Origin: Mollicutes bacterium
Lineage (GTDB): Bacteria > Bacillota_I > Bacilli_A > Izemoplasmatales > Izemoplasmataceae
Reading direction: 5' to 3'
NCBI GenBank assembly: GCA_003551405.1
Contig: PUMO01000146.1
Location: 1-5,967 of the forward strand
Length of the DNA stretch: 5,967 nucleotides
Below the pieces are notes generated by a model. The model was not told the origin of the DNA and ran no database searches. It was given only the letters and a program-made list of their open reading frames with translations. Shown one piece after another: positions 1 to 5,350 of the stretch; the stretch's first letter is position 1; every line of letters begins with the position of its first letter. The translations under genes were made by a program, and so were the position numbers.

Positions 1-1485
1 AATCCAAGTCTCAGCGCTGAACAAATCCGCGATATTATGCATGATACCGCTGAAGATTTATCGCTTGAAAGTCATGAACAAGGTCACGGATTAATACGCG
101 GAGACCTCGCAGTTTCTGCGGCCTATGAAACAGTAAACACCTATACCATTGAAGCCTCAAGCAGTGAAGGGGGTTCCATCAGTCCTGAAGGACAGATTGA
201 GGTTGACCAAGGCGCAGCGGTTACGTTCACTTTTGAAAGTAACGTGGGATATGAACTTGACCAACTGATAATTAACGATGAAACCTTTGATGCTAAAGAA
301 AGCTACACTTTCGAATCCATTGATGATGACATTACGATTAAAGCATACTATGAACAGGTTCCCTATACGCTTTCTTTTGACAATACTGGTGATGCTTCAA
401 TTGATTCATTAACCTATTATTACGATGAATCCATTGAATTTCCCGATGCCCCTGAAAAAGAAGGGCACACATTTGAAGGGTGGTATGTGGATGCGGACTA
501 TGATGAAACATTTGATTATGACGCCATGCCTGATTATGATCTGACTGCCTATGCTAAGTGGGAACCCAACAATTACTTGATAGAATATAATGAAACAGGG
601 GACACAACCTTATCTTCTTCAAGCATCACCTATGATGCACCTATTGACTTACCGGATGCGCCTGAAAAGGAAGGACACACATTTGAAGGATGGTATGTGG
701 ATTCGGATTATGATGAAACATTTGACTATGATACCATGCCCGCTTATGATGTAAGCCTTTATGCAAATTGGGAAATCAATGATTATGAAATAGCATTTAA
801 AGAGACAGGTGATAAAGCCTTGTCACCTTCGAGCATTACGTATGGTGATTCCATCTCTTTACCCGATGACCCACAAAAAGAGGGCCACACCTTTGAAGGA
901 TGGTATGTGGATTCGGATTATGATGAAGCATTTGACTATGACACCATGCCTGCCTATGATATAAGCCTTTATGCAAAATGGAGTGTCAATAACTATGCCA
1001 TAACGTTTAGAAAAACAGACGACAAAATCTTATCTTCTTCAACCATTACGTATGGTGATTCCATCTCCTTACCCGATGACCCACAAAAAGAGGGCCACAC
1101 CTTTGAAGGGTGGTATGTGGACGCGGATTATGATGAAGCATTTGACTATGACACCATGCCTGCTTATGATGTAAGCCTTTATGCAAAATGGAGTGTCAAT
1201 GATTATGAAATTAACTTAAAGACAGACCATGAAGACAAATCACACTCATTTGCTTATGGTGAGACCATTGACATTGATGAACCTTCAAGTCATTTCTTTG
1301 AGCGTTTTGAAGGATGGTATATGGATGAAGACCATACTGAGCCGATGACTATGGAGTCGATGCCAAGTGAAGACATTCGTCTTTATGCAAAATTCAACCC
1401 GGTCATCCCTTATCACTATCTTTATGGGGGGTTTATGGTCATTGGAGGCATCGGGGTGTTAGGCATTTTTAAACGTATCATTTAA
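1..1485 (+). CDS. C-terminal part of a surface-anchored subtilisin-like (S8) protease with InlB-type repeats (5' end outside window)
   Basis: The reading frame is open from base 1, so the ATG at 37 is internal and the true start lies upstream. Codons 1-42 (NPSLSAEQIRDIM, then TAEDL, then QGHGLIRGDLAVSAA) match the closing segment of S8 subtilase domains, the usual pattern being P-x-L-[ST]-x-x-Q-[IV]...TA.DL...G.G.[IV]...AV. The catalytic Asp, His and Ser would lie upstream and cannot be checked. Codons 47-119 form a divergent InlB B-repeat-like domain (GGSISPEG ... GYELD ... ITIKAYYE). Bases 364-1398 hold five Listeria-Bacteroides-type repeats with the signature HTFEGWYVD...MP...YAKW. The protein ends in a glycine-rich hydrophobic helix (YLYGGFMVIGGIGVLGIF) followed by KRII, a probable membrane anchor. 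There is no LPXTG motif. The repeats are very acidic (WYVDxDYDExFDYD). Inferred role: an extracellular, membrane-tethered protease whose repeats act as a stalk or adhesive surface. The repeat and anchor assignments are firm; the protease assignment rests on about 40 residues. Confidence 0.85.
   Translation, partial: NPSLSAEQIRDIMHDTAEDLSLESHEQGHGLIRGDLAVSAAYETVNTYTIEASSSEGGSISPEGQIEVDQGAAVTFTFESNVGYELDQLIINDETFDAKESYTFESIDDDITIKAYYEQVPYTLSFDNTGDASIDSLTYYYDESIEFPDAPEKEGHTFEGWYVDADYDETFDYDAMPDYDLTAYAKWEPNNYLIEYNETGDTTLSSSSITYDAPIDLPDAPEKEGHTFEGWYVDSDYDETFDYDTMPAYDVSLYANWEINDYEIAFKETGDKALSPSSITYGDSISLPDDPQKEGHTFEGWYVDSDYDEAFDYDTMPAYDISLYAKWSVNNYAITFRKTDDKILSSSTITYGDSISLPDDPQKEGHTFEGWYVDADYDEAFDYDTMPAYDVSLYAKWSVNDYEINLKTDHEDKSHSFAYGETIDIDEPSSHFFERFEGWYMDEDHTEPMTMESMPSEDIRLYAKFNPVIPYHYLYGGFMVIGGIGVLGIFKRII
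364..1203 (+). repeat. four tandem 210-bp coding repeats (InlB B-repeat / Flg_new type)
   Basis: Four in-frame units of exactly 210 bp (70 codons) start at 364, 574, 784 and 994, each opening with a Tyr codon and closing after the [KN]W-E/S motif. All share EGHTFEGWYVD, DYDE, FDYD and MP. Units 3 and 4 are nearly identical in DNA over their last ~160 bp, with about eight differences by eye. Units 1 and 2 differ more from these but share the core with each other (APEKEGHTFEGWYVD). The pattern indicates tandem duplication within the gene. Confidence 0.95.
1204..1398 (+). repeat. degenerate, shortened fifth repeat unit (65 codons)
   Basis: This unit continues the array in frame and keeps the landmarks FEGWYMDED, ESMPSEDI and LYAKF. 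It is five codons shorter than the others, carries FFERFEGWY in place of EGHTFEGWY, and replaces the terminal Trp by Phe. It reads as an older capping unit next to the membrane helix that has not taken part in the recent duplication of units 3 and 4. Confidence 0.8.
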
Positions 1486-1512
1486 TGTCATGGGAAATCC
1501 CATGACATTTTT
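1484..1512 (+). terminator. intrinsic terminator of the surface-protein gene
   Basis: A 9-bp perfect stem, TGTCATGGG (1486-1494) with CCCATGACA (1499-1507), has a 4-base loop and is followed directly by TTTTT (1508-1512). It starts at the stop codon. On the opposite strand it is followed by ATTAAA rather than a T-run, so it works mainly for the + strand gene. Confidence 0.9.
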
Positions 1513-1516
1513 ATAT

Positions 1517-1540
1517 AAAAAGGAGCCCTTCAAGGGCTCC
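1517..1540 (-). terminator. intrinsic terminator of thiT
   Basis: Read on the minus strand, GGAGCCC (1540-1534) pairs with GGGCTCC (1528-1522) around a short loop and is followed by TTTTT (1521-1517). It lies about 30 bases past the thiT stop. The stem is GC-rich and perfect. On the + strand no T-run follows, so it serves the minus-strand gene and completes a convergent terminator pair with the hairpin at 1484-1512. Confidence 0.9.
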
Positions 1541-1571
1541 TGTCGGATAAATTCTGGGGATGATGTCTTAT

Positions 1572-2132
1572 TTAATGTAGCCACTCATACAGTTTCGTAT
1601 AAATTAATGGTGCAATGAGACCCATCAAAACAATGGTCGGAATCATATATGCCCCATTATAGGTGAGGGAATATAGCCAAAGCGGTTGGTCATCCGGCGC
1701 AAAAACATCAAAGATGAAAATGCCGGAGATATAGTGCATCACATAGCGGAACACACCCGCAAGAATCGTGCCGATGGTAAAACCAAGGGCTTTGTCTTTT
1801 ATGTTGGTAAACGCAAAATAAGAAAAAGCTGCCACACCATATGCCAAGAAATAATCAAGAATGACCTCAGTCCATACCACGTATACTACGAATCCTGCGA
1901 TCATCCAGTTCAAAAGCCCAAATACCAAGCTGGCAAAAAGACCTATTTTAAATCCGTTGCGATAAACGATGACGACAAGTGGAATCATCGAGATGGAAAT
2001 TGACCCACCCTGAGGTTGTCTTGGGATTAAGAATGTTGCAATAAGTTCTAAGGCAACCGCCATGGCAAGCAAGACGGCAATTTCAGTAATTTGGCGTGTT
2101 TGTAAAACGTTGTGATTGCTTCTGGTTGTCAA
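1572..2132 (-). CDS. thiT: thiamine transporter ThiT (ECF S-component)
   Basis: The 186-residue hydrophobic protein has the size and helix pattern of ThiT/YuaJ, the thiamine-binding S-component that works with the shared EcfA-EcfA'-EcfT module (not in this window). Family landmarks are GGSISISMIPL (42-52), ILDYFLAYG (91-99), FRYVMHYISGIFIF (128-141) and LWLYSLTYNGAYMIP (151-165). His133, Tyr154 and Asn159 fit thiamine-binding positions of the family, and Glu89 is a candidate for the conserved Glu. Phe141 sits where an aromatic Trp is expected by spacing. Helix 1 has the AxxxA pattern (A19/A23/A27) used by S-components to contact EcfT. The start is TTG at 2132: it lies 7 bases after AAAGGAGTG, and the GTG just upstream runs into a stop. 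A TPP riboswitch directly upstream independently supports thiamine as the substrate. The membrane location is inferred from hydrophobicity. Confidence 0.93.
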   Translation of the reverse strand: MTTRSNHNVLQTRQITEIAVLLAMAVALELIATFLIPRQPQGGSISISMIPLVVIVYRNGFKIGLFASLVFGLLNWMIAGFVVYVVWTEVILDYFLAYGVAAFSYFAFTNIKDKALGFTIGTILAGVFRYVMHYISGIFIFDVFAPDDQPLWLYSLTYNGAYMIPTIVLMGLIAPLIYTKLYEWLH

Positions 2133-2137
2133 ATAAT

Positions 2138-2146
2138 CACTCCTTT
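2138..2146 (-). promoter_or_regulatory. ribosome binding site deciding the TTG start of thiT
   Basis: AAAGGAGTG on the minus strand ends at 2138, and the TTG at 2132-2130 is spaced normally behind it. The first in-frame Met codon is 23 codons further in, inside transmembrane helix 1, which makes TTG the better choice. Confidence 0.8.
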
Positions 2147-2151
2147 GAATT

Positions 2152-2182
2152 AAAAAAAGTCCAGTCGCGCAGACTGAACTTT
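2152..2182 (-). terminator. riboswitch-controlled intrinsic terminator in the thiT leader
   Basis: On the minus strand AGTTCAGTC (2180-2172) pairs with GACTGGACT (2166-2158) through nine pairs including one G-U, closing a TGCGC loop. The stem can be extended by two A-T pairs. It runs into a stretch of seven T (2158-2152). It lies about ten bases past the TPP aptamer and just upstream of the thiT ribosome binding site, as expected for transcription attenuation by TPP. Confidence 0.9.
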
Positions 2183-2191
2183 AAAGGTAAA

Positions 2192-2283
2192 AGTATCATC
2201 CTACGCTGGCATTATCCAGATCAGGTAAGGTTCATTCTAGTTTCAAGAATGTCTCAGCCTAGTTCTCTAAGCTCCCCGAATTT
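2192..2283 (-). promoter_or_regulatory. TPP riboswitch (THI box) controlling thiT
   Basis: On the minus strand the conserved THI-box core is present: CGGGG (2278-2274), CTGAGA (2257-2252), ACCTGATCTGG (2226-2216), then TAATGCCAGCGTAGG (2213-2199). Helix P2 is AGCTTAG/CTAGGCT with an AGAA loop, P3 is CATTCT/AGAATG, and P5 is CTGG/CCAG. P2 and P3 being complementary supports a folded aptamer beyond the primary-sequence match. The closing helix P1 is the least clear, with only a short pairing such as ATTC with GGAT, so the outer limits are approximate. Known family behaviour: TPP binding to the aptamer favours the terminator downstream and shuts off the gene. Here that gene is a thiamine transporter, so low TPP would switch uptake on. 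Confidence 0.96.
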
Positions 2284-2295
2284 ATCGACATATTC

Positions 2296-2324
2296 AGTAT
2301 AACAATGTGTGCACAGTAAAACAA
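2296..2324 (-). promoter_or_regulatory. probable sigma-A-type promoter for the thiT leader
   Basis: TATACT (2301-2296) is a good -10 hexamer. It is preceded at exactly 17 bases by TTGTTT (2324-2319), a weak -35. Transcription would begin near 2289, just before the THI box. The site lies within the 50 bases between the VOC stop codon and the aptamer. It is a consensus match only. Confidence 0.55.
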
Positions 2325-2332
2325 CTAAAACA

Positions 2333-2686
2333 CTAATTTAAAAACATTTGAAATTCAAGTGTATGGCCATCATAATCTTCAGCGAAAAAATGATAAATCT
2401 TGAACGCATCGTTGGTCTTGATCTCACTGACTTTGGGCGCGCGAACTTTTAAACGTTCATACATCCGTTCAACATCTATTTTTCGTTCATAAACAAAGGT
2501 AATACACGTTGAATTGGCATGGGCCTTAGGGTGGTGGGTACAAAAACCAATCTTACCGTGACCATGCATGTCATAGATCAGACACTTCCCCTGGTCTTTA
2601 TAAAGTGGTAAGCCAAGCACATCACCATAAAAACGTTTGACTTGTTCTAAATCATAGGTTTTGTAAAAGTGAATGGCATCAATCAT
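2333..2686 (-). CDS. VOC-superfamily (glyoxalase/bleomycin-resistance fold) protein of unknown substrate
   Basis: The 117-residue protein has the paired beta-alpha-beta-beta-beta pattern of vicinal-oxygen-chelate proteins. It opens with IDAIHFYKTYDLEQVKRFYGDVLGLPL (2-28) and closes with FFAEDYDGHTLEFQMF (100-115). His6 on the first strand and Glu111 on the last are in places where metal ligands sit in this fold. The other ligands cannot be assigned, and several histidines (41, 43, 51, 52, 56) are clustered mid-protein. One such domain is normal for small dimeric members. The start ATG follows AGGGGG (2699-2694) at 7 bases and lies 17 bases after the pdp stop, so it is probably co-transcribed with pdp. 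The substrate is not predictable: a glyoxalase-like, resistance or hydrolase-accessory role is equally open. Confidence 0.8.
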   Translation of the reverse strand: MIDAIHFYKTYDLEQVKRFYGDVLGLPLYKDQGKCLIYDMHGHGKIGFCTHHPKAHANSTCITFVYERKIDVERMYERLKVRAPKVSEIKTNDAFKIYHFFAEDYDGHTLEFQMFLN

Positions 2687-2693
2687 AACTAAT

Positions 2694-2699
2694 CCCCCT
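2694..2699 (-). promoter_or_regulatory. ribosome binding site of the VOC gene
   Basis: AGGGGG on the minus strand stands 7 bases before the ATG at 2686, in the 17-base gap after pdp. It supports both the start choice and translation from a shared transcript. Confidence 0.7.
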
Positions 2700-2703
2700 A
2701 AAA

Positions 2704-3996
2704 TTATTCTACTACTTCATAAATCAGTGATCGTTTTTCTACAAAGCTTTCACTGATTTCATAGGCTTGGTGCACCGTATCGATTTCGTTGGCAATGTCT
2801 TCCTTATTGGTATAGATATAAGCAAGGGCTTCGCCTTCACTGACTTTGTCGCCAACTTTTTTATTGAGAACAATGCCAACATTGTGGTCGATGCTATCGT
2901 CTTTCGTCGCACGGCCTGCGCCCAGGCGCATGGCGGATAAGCCAATATCCAGGGCATTGAGATGTTTGACGTAGCCTGATGCTTGACTATTAACCGCGAC
3001 AACGCCCTGCGTTTGAATAAATTGATTTAAATCAGGATAGACGCCTTCTTGCGCTTCTACTAATTGTTTAAATGTGTCACTGGCACTCAAGCTTGCAATT
3101 TTTTCTTTAATGAGGTCACGCGCTTCATCAAGCGTAGGTGTTAGTTCGGCCAGATGGACGAGCTGGGCACCGATTTCTACGCTTAAGCGCTCCAAATCTT
3201 CTGGGCCATTTCCCTGCAGTGTGCGGATCGCTTCAAGGACTTCTAGTTTATTGCCTACAGCATACCCTAGCGGTTCAGACATGTCAGTTATAAATGCCAC
3301 AACTTTTTTACCGAAGTTTTTACCGATTTTAACCATGATGCGGGAAAGTTCACGGGCATCGTCGAGTGTTTTCATGAATGCACCATCGCCAATTTTTACA
3401 TCGAGTACAATGACATCGGCACCGCTGGCAAGTTTTTTGGACATGATGCTTGCAGCAATTAACGGAATGCTTGGGACAGTCCCGCTTACATCACGCAATG
3501 CATAAAGTTTTTTATCAGCCGGCGCAAGTGAAGCGGTTTGGCCTGCCACTGCAATGTTAAGCGCATTGACCTGATTGATAAATTGTTCATTGCTCAATGC
3601 AATATTAAAGTTTTCAATGCTTTCAAGTTTATCAAGTGTTCCACCGGTATGACCAAGGCCACGTCCTGAAAGCTTCGCAAACTTTGCGCCGCAACTGGCG
3701 ACCAAAGGTCCCAGTACAAGTGTGGTCTTATCGCCAACGCCGCCTGTAGAGTGTTTGTCGACTTTGATACCTTCAATGTTTGAAAGGTCAATGATGTCAC
3801 CACTGTGCAAGATGGCTTCTGTGAAATGGGTCGCTTCATCGTCATTCATGTCGTTAAAGTAAACAGCCATCATAAGCGCGCTGGCTTGATAATCAGGAAT
3901 ATCTCCCTGCGTATATCCTTTAACAAAGAATTCAATTTCCTCTTTTGTAAGTGCATGATTATCGCGTTTCTTTTCAATAATATCGACCATTCTCAT
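2704..3996 (-). CDS. pdp: pyrimidine-nucleoside phosphorylase
   Basis: This enzyme cleaves uridine, thymidine and deoxyuridine with phosphate to give the free base and (deoxy)ribose 1-phosphate in cytoplasmic nucleoside salvage. The 430-residue length and the opening MRMVDIIEKK match Bacillus-type Pdp closely. The N-terminal helical domain holds GYTQGDIPDYQASALMMA (27-44). The phosphate-binding loop KHSTGGVGDK is at 81-90, the family signature SGRGLGHTGGTLDK at 110-123, and base-binding Arg168, Ser183 and Lys187 fall in LRDV and SIMSKK. KIGDGAFMK (201-209) belongs to the alpha/beta domain, and the C-terminal PYNP domain covers about 345-415 (GAGRATKDD, VGDKVSEGE). No key residue is missing. 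The chosen ATG has an extended Shine-Dalgarno site; Met3 would be spaced too far from it. It is separated from upstream plsC by 62 bases with no clear promoter and from the downstream VOC gene by 17 bases. Confidence 0.96.
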   Translation of the reverse strand: MRMVDIIEKKRDNHALTKEEIEFFVKGYTQGDIPDYQASALMMAVYFNDMNDDEATHFTEAILHSGDIIDLSNIEGIKVDKHSTGGVGDKTTLVLGPLVASCGAKFAKLSGRGLGHTGGTLDKLESIENFNIALSNEQFINQVNALNIAVAGQTASLAPADKKLYALRDVSGTVPSIPLIAASIMSKKLASGADVIVLDVKIGDGAFMKTLDDARELSRIMVKIGKNFGKKVVAFITDMSEPLGYAVGNKLEVLEAIRTLQGNGPEDLERLSVEIGAQLVHLAELTPTLDEARDLIKEKIASLSASDTFKQLVEAQEGVYPDLNQFIQTQGVVAVNSQASGYVKHLNALDIGLSAMRLGAGRATKDDSIDHNVGIVLNKKVGDKVSEGEALAYIYTNKEDIANEIDTVHQAYEISESFVEKRSLIYEVVE

Positions 3997-4000
3997 GGAT

Positions 4001-4012
4001 GATCACTCCTTT
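4001..4012 (-). promoter_or_regulatory. extended ribosome binding site of pdp
   Basis: AAAGGAGTGATC on the minus strand is almost a full complement of the usual 16S rRNA 3' end (AAAGGAGGTGATC, one G fewer). It precedes the ATG at 3996. The same AAAGGAGTGAT string occurs before thiT (2146-2136). Confidence 0.75.
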
Positions 4013-4058
4013 ATGAATATTAACAGTTTATCGTAACATATATCTTTATGTGATGCGA

Positions 4059-4877
4059 CTATGAATGTGTGTTTATAAAATCATTAAGTTTTTCTTCAAT
4101 GATCGCGCGAACATGATCAGACAAGGTTTGGGTATTCATCGTTTCATATTCAGAAGGTTGAATCACATTATGGAAATGAATATAAACTTTTTGACTTTTA
4201 AAAGGCCAACCTTTCCAAACATTGATGAAATTATATATGGTGAAAGGCAAAATCGGCGCTTTAGGTCTCATAGCTAGTTTAAATGCGCCCGCTTTAAAAT
4301 CAATCATTGATTGACCGTGGCTGCGCCGTCCTTCAGGGAAAATAACGACCGGATGGCCGGCTTCATAACGTTTGACGCCGGTTAATATTGCTTTCACAGC
4401 ACTCCTATCGGCCAGTCTTGCAATCGGCACATTGCCTGATTTCTCAATGACTGGCGCGGCAATGGGAAGCTTAAATAGCACCTCTTTGCCGATATAGACA
4501 AGCGGCAAATGATCAAGCAACGGTTTAATGACTAGAATTTCATAATACGTTTGATGGTTCCCTGTGAGAATCACTGGGTAGTCAGGGATGTTTTCTTTAC
4601 CGCTCACAACAACTTTTAAACGAAGTAATCGTGTTAAGAGTCGCATGACACCAACAACATACGCATGCATGCCTTCATCATCATAATTGGCGTTTTTCTT
4701 TAGCCGTCCCATCACAAACATGCTCAAAACGAGTAAAAGCATGCTGAATAAGAATGCAAGGACCACTGACAAGATCCACCACAAAACTGAAGTCCATGCA
4801 AGTGTGTAAGCGCCAAATAACGCGCCAAATCCAAATATAGCAATAGTGAACACAGTGAAAAACAGTATGGAAATCAT
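4059..4877 (-). CDS. plsC: 1-acyl-sn-glycerol-3-phosphate acyltransferase (PlsC/LPLAT family)
   Basis: Members transfer an acyl chain to lysophosphatidic acid, giving phosphatidic acid for membrane phospholipids. The 272-residue protein has two N-terminal hydrophobic segments (about 2-28 and 30-56), then the acyltransferase domain. Block I is GNHQTYYE (106-113), an HX4E version of the usual HX4D. Block II-like sequence is GKEVLFKLPIAAPVIEKSGNVPIAR (130-154), block III is FPEGRRS (180-186) followed by KAGAFKLA (195-202), and block IV is APILPF (207-212). His108 and the EGR glycerophosphate-binding motif are intact. The start ATG overlaps the folA stop as ATGA and is preceded by AAAGGATG, suggesting translational coupling. 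It is probably the main or a second PlsC of the cell; a related lysophospholipid acyltransferase cannot be excluded. Confidence 0.9.
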   Translation of the reverse strand: MISILFFTVFTIAIFGFGALFGAYTLAWTSVLWWILSVVLAFLFSMLLLVLSMFVMGRLKKNANYDDEGMHAYVVGVMRLLTRLLRLKVVVSGKENIPDYPVILTGNHQTYYEILVIKPLLDHLPLVYIGKEVLFKLPIAAPVIEKSGNVPIARLADRSAVKAILTGVKRYEAGHPVVIFPEGRRSHGQSMIDFKAGAFKLAMRPKAPILPFTIYNFINVWKGWPFKSQKVYIHFHNVIQPSEYETMNTQTLSDHVRAIIEEKLNDFINTHS

Positions 4878-5350
4878 TGGTGTTCATCCTTTCGCTGATA
4901 AACTGCAAATTCCAAGCGGCCCTCAATACGGCCCGATATTTTCTCAAATGCGCCTTTATCATACTGAGGGAAATACGTATCCCCTTTATATGTCGCATCG
5001 ATATGCGTAATGTATAAATAATCGACAAACGGAAGCGCCGCTTCAAAAACTTGTGCGCCACCAATCACAAAGACATCATCACGACATGTCTTTAAGTATT
5101 CAACAATGTCATGAATGACCTCTGCCCCCTCAAAGAGGGTGTTTTGGCGGGTGAGAACGACGTTGTGACGCTTGGGTAAAGGTTTACCGAGGCGCGCTTG
5201 AATGGATTCAAAGGTTTTACGTCCCATTAAGACGGTTTTGCCTAAGGTCATGCGTTTAAAATAGGCCAAGTCTTCCTTGTAATGCCACGGAAGGTCATTA
5301 TTATTGCCAATGACACCGTTTTTGTCCATGGCGACCATGATGGCTTTCAT
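4874..5350 (-). CDS. folA: dihydrofolate reductase
   Basis: This enzyme reduces dihydrofolate to tetrahydrofolate with NADPH, regenerating the cofactor that ThyA oxidises. The 158-residue protein is of normal length. It shows the Met20-loop region NGVIGNNNDLPW (11-22), catalytic acid Asp27 in KEDLAYFK, the NADPH-contact motif MGRKTFESI (42-50) and LPKRHNVVLTR (58-68), where Arg61 fits the folate carboxylate-binding Arg. VIGGAQVF (95-102) is the glycine pair at the cofactor site, and YITHIDATYKGDTYFP (113-128) includes Thr115. The start is ATG, overlapping the thyA stop by four bases (ATGA), with AAAGGGA/GGTGAG upstream as ribosome binding sequence. Its stop in turn overlaps the plsC start. 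Nothing suggests an acquired trimethoprim-resistance enzyme: its place beside thyA is typical of the chromosomal gene (also called dfrA). Confidence 0.97.
   Translation of the reverse strand: MKAIMVAMDKNGVIGNNNDLPWHYKEDLAYFKRMTLGKTVLMGRKTFESIQARLGKPLPKRHNVVLTRQNTLFEGAEVIHDIVEYLKTCRDDVFVIGGAQVFEAALPFVDYLYITHIDATYKGDTYFPQYDKGAFEKISGRIEGRLEFAVYQRKDEHQ

Noticed and set aside
37..39. ATG at 37 as the start of the surface-protein gene
   Set aside because: The frame is open to base 1 and the upstream codons (NPSLSAEQIRDI) continue a recognisable subtilase end; no ribosome binding site precedes it.
364..1398. Tandem repeats considered as a CRISPR or intergenic satellite
   Set aside because: The units are in frame, 70 codons long and encode a known surface-repeat fold; there is no short repeat with unique spacers.
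1686..2003. Open frame on the + strand opposite thiT
   Set aside because: It is an antisense shadow of a well-recognised ThiT, with a Lys/His-rich non-protein-like composition.
2096..2302. Open frame on the + strand across the thiT leader
   Set aside because: The region is explained base by base by the TPP riboswitch and terminator on the other strand.
2305..2314. Small palindrome TGTGCACA after the VOC gene, as operator or terminator
   Set aside because: It is too short, has no T-run after it and no known operator match; it lies in the spacer of the candidate thiT promoter, so it may be chance.
3074..3505. 143-codon open frame on the + strand inside pdp
   Set aside because: Ser/Ala-rich antisense shadow of the conserved pdp frame, with no ribosome binding site.
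3997..4058. Possible separate promoter for pdp
   Set aside because: A TAATAT-like stretch (4022-4017) has no -35 at proper spacing and would start transcription on or inside the ribosome binding site.
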